Of a stretch of 41,118 bases of DNA, positions 39,852 through 41,118 are shown piece by piece. Position numbers and translations under genes: made by a program. Source of the stretch: JAVBLQ01 sp031553435 (GTDB lineage: Bacteria > Bacteroidota > Bacteroidia > Bacteroidales > Azobacteroidaceae); contig JAVBLQ010000071.1 of NCBI GenBank assembly GCA_031553435.1, positions 1 to 41,118 on the forward strand. Reading direction: 5' to 3'. How positions within the stretch are numbered: position 1 is the stretch's first letter; every line of letters starts with the position of its first letter. The notes under the pieces were generated by a model that did no database searches, had not been told where the DNA came from, and saw only the letters and a program-made list of their open reading frames with translations.

Positions 39852-41118
39852 ATGAAATCAACAAGCATTAAACTCAAGTTTCGCCCTTCCACGCTTCCCG
39901 GTCGTGAAGGTTCGCTTTTCTTCCAGTTCATCCGCAACCGGGAGGTTAAAGTTCTCACCACCCAGTATAAGCTTCTTCCCGAGGAGTGGAATCCCCGCTT
40001 GGAAAAAGTGAAGCTCGGGTGTTCTACTCCTTTGCGTGAAGCTTATTTGCAAAAACTATCTTCCGATTTTTCCCGTGAGCGTGAAAATCTGGAAAGTAAC
40101 ATTCGCTATTTGGAAAAATCTGACAGTTTCAATCTTTCAGCGTTTGTTGAGCATTATCGTCAGAACAACAGTTGTTGCCTGTTATTGATTCTTGCTTTGG
40201 AGTTGGAGCAAATGCTCCTGAAATCCGGCCGTATCCGTACTGCCCGTGCTTACCGGGATGCCGCGCGTAATTTTATCCGGTTCAATGGTGGACAGGATTT
40301 TCCTTTGGAACAACTCGATAGTAGCCGTATCAAGGAATATGAAACCTGGATGAAGTTCAGAGGCAATAAACAAAACACCACATCCTTCTACATGCGCAAC
40401 TTGCGTATGATTCATAAAGCCGCCGTAGAAAGACGATTGATCGCCCCTCCGGGTGAAGATATCTTCGCCCATGTGTTTACCGGCGTAGCCAAGACAAAGA
40501 AACGTGCAGTCAAACAGGAAGTGTTCAAAGAACTTGCAGCAATGGATCTTTCCATGTCTTTATCCATAAATGAGAAGGATGAGAAAAAAGACAAGGAAAT
40601 CAACAAACTCGAATTCTCCCGCGACCTGTTTATCCTGAGTTTTTACCTCCGCGGCATTTCCTTCATCGACATGGCTTACTTAAAAAAGAAAGATCTGAAA
40701 AACGGCATCATCACTTACAAGCGCCATAAAACCGCTCAAACTTTGGAAATCGCTTTGACTCCTGAAATGAAGGAAATCATAGACAGCTACAAAAGATTCT
40801 GTGAAAACACAGATTATCTTCTCCCCATTTTAGGAAAAGACGATAGCCGCAAGTCTTACGAAAATGCCTTGAAAAAACAGAATGATAACTTGAAGAAATT
40901 GTCCAAACGATTAAATCAGGAAGAACACCTGACGACTTACGTCACCCGCCACTCCTGGGCGACTATCGCCCGGAACCAGGGAATACCCGTCTCCCTCATC
41001 AGCCAGGGTTTGGGACATTAATCAGAAAGGACAACAATGATCTATCTTGATTCTTTTGATTATACTCCATTGCAGAAAGCAAATCAGCAGTTAATAAACA
41101 GGACTAAAAAAGTATCGT
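39852..41118 (+). pseudogene. tyrosine recombinase (integrase) with stop codon before the catalytic tyrosine
   Basis: The gene encodes a Bacteroides-type integrase: an arm/SAM-like N-terminal part (MKSTSIKLKFRPSTLPGREG, then GRIRTARAYRDAARNFIRF) and the catalytic domain with Arg in SFYLRGISFIDMAYL, Lys in YKRHKTAQTLEI, Arg-His in YVTRHSWATIA and the last His in QGLGH. Directly after this His an in-frame TAA stands at 41019-41021. The same frame then goes on with SERTTMIYLDSFDY and reaches the window edge, so the catalytic Tyr (codon 41043-41045) lies eight codons past the stop. One base change would restore it. ATG 39852 is preferred to the start at 39738, which lies in repeat sequence. No tRNA or att site is seen next to it. 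As written it cannot recombine, unless the stop is read through. Confidence 0.88.

Overview
The window looks like a chromosomal segment of an AT-rich member of the Bacteroidota, most likely order Bacteroidales. Supporting signs are repeated -7 boxes of the TAnnTTTG type, near absence of Shine-Dalgarno sequences, two proteins ending in type IX secretion (T9SS)-like C-terminal domains, many lipoproteins, and typical lineage genes (DUF2723, DUF4286, DUF4369-thioredoxin, DUF6913). No 16S or other marker is present, so genus cannot be assigned from the sequence.

Layout. 1-3360 is mobile-element debris: an IS66-family element (127-2875) with clear inverted ends but broken orfA and tnpC genes, abutting the C-terminal remnant of a large serine recombinase whose reading frame ends inside a tRNA-Leu(UAG) gene. 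3412-13747 holds a nitroreductase, a small membrane protein, carB with a striking leader region, a two-gene secreted-protein locus (PKD/T9SS giant plus beta-helix protein) and a coupled pair of thioredoxin-fold proteins. 13737-25004 holds a degenerate M16 peptidase, a four-gene cluster (DUF2723 glycosyltransferase-like, polysaccharide deacetylase, queG, lipoprotein), an SDR enzyme, a family 2 glycosyltransferase and an OmpH/Skp pair. 25168-33921 holds pepD, a beta-helix lipoprotein-DUF4286-ruvC operon, asd, a lamin-tail-domain secreted protein, a tiny Cys/Lys-rich secreted protein, a LolD-like ATPase and a helix-hairpin-helix protein. 33980-39550 holds a thioredoxin-like lipoprotein without its cysteines, trmD, ligA, a DUF6913 gene and dapA. 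39852-41118 is a tyrosine integrase interrupted by a stop codon just before its catalytic tyrosine, so another integrative element probably starts here.

Most of the window is ordinary housekeeping and envelope biology. Two non-coding patterns stand out. (1) Upstream of carB, a 35-codon open frame ends in the loop of a strong terminator hairpin, an arrangement resembling the enteric pyrBI attenuator; carB makes carbamoyl phosphate for pyrimidines and arginine. (2) At least eleven intergenic sites carry short words repeated with a period of 7 (sometimes 8) bases, usually on one or both arms of an inverted repeat. The words differ from site to site but the architecture is the same. Several act as, or overlap, gene ends, and one supplies the stop codons of two convergent genes. 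This is the best candidate in the window for an undescribed repeat system.
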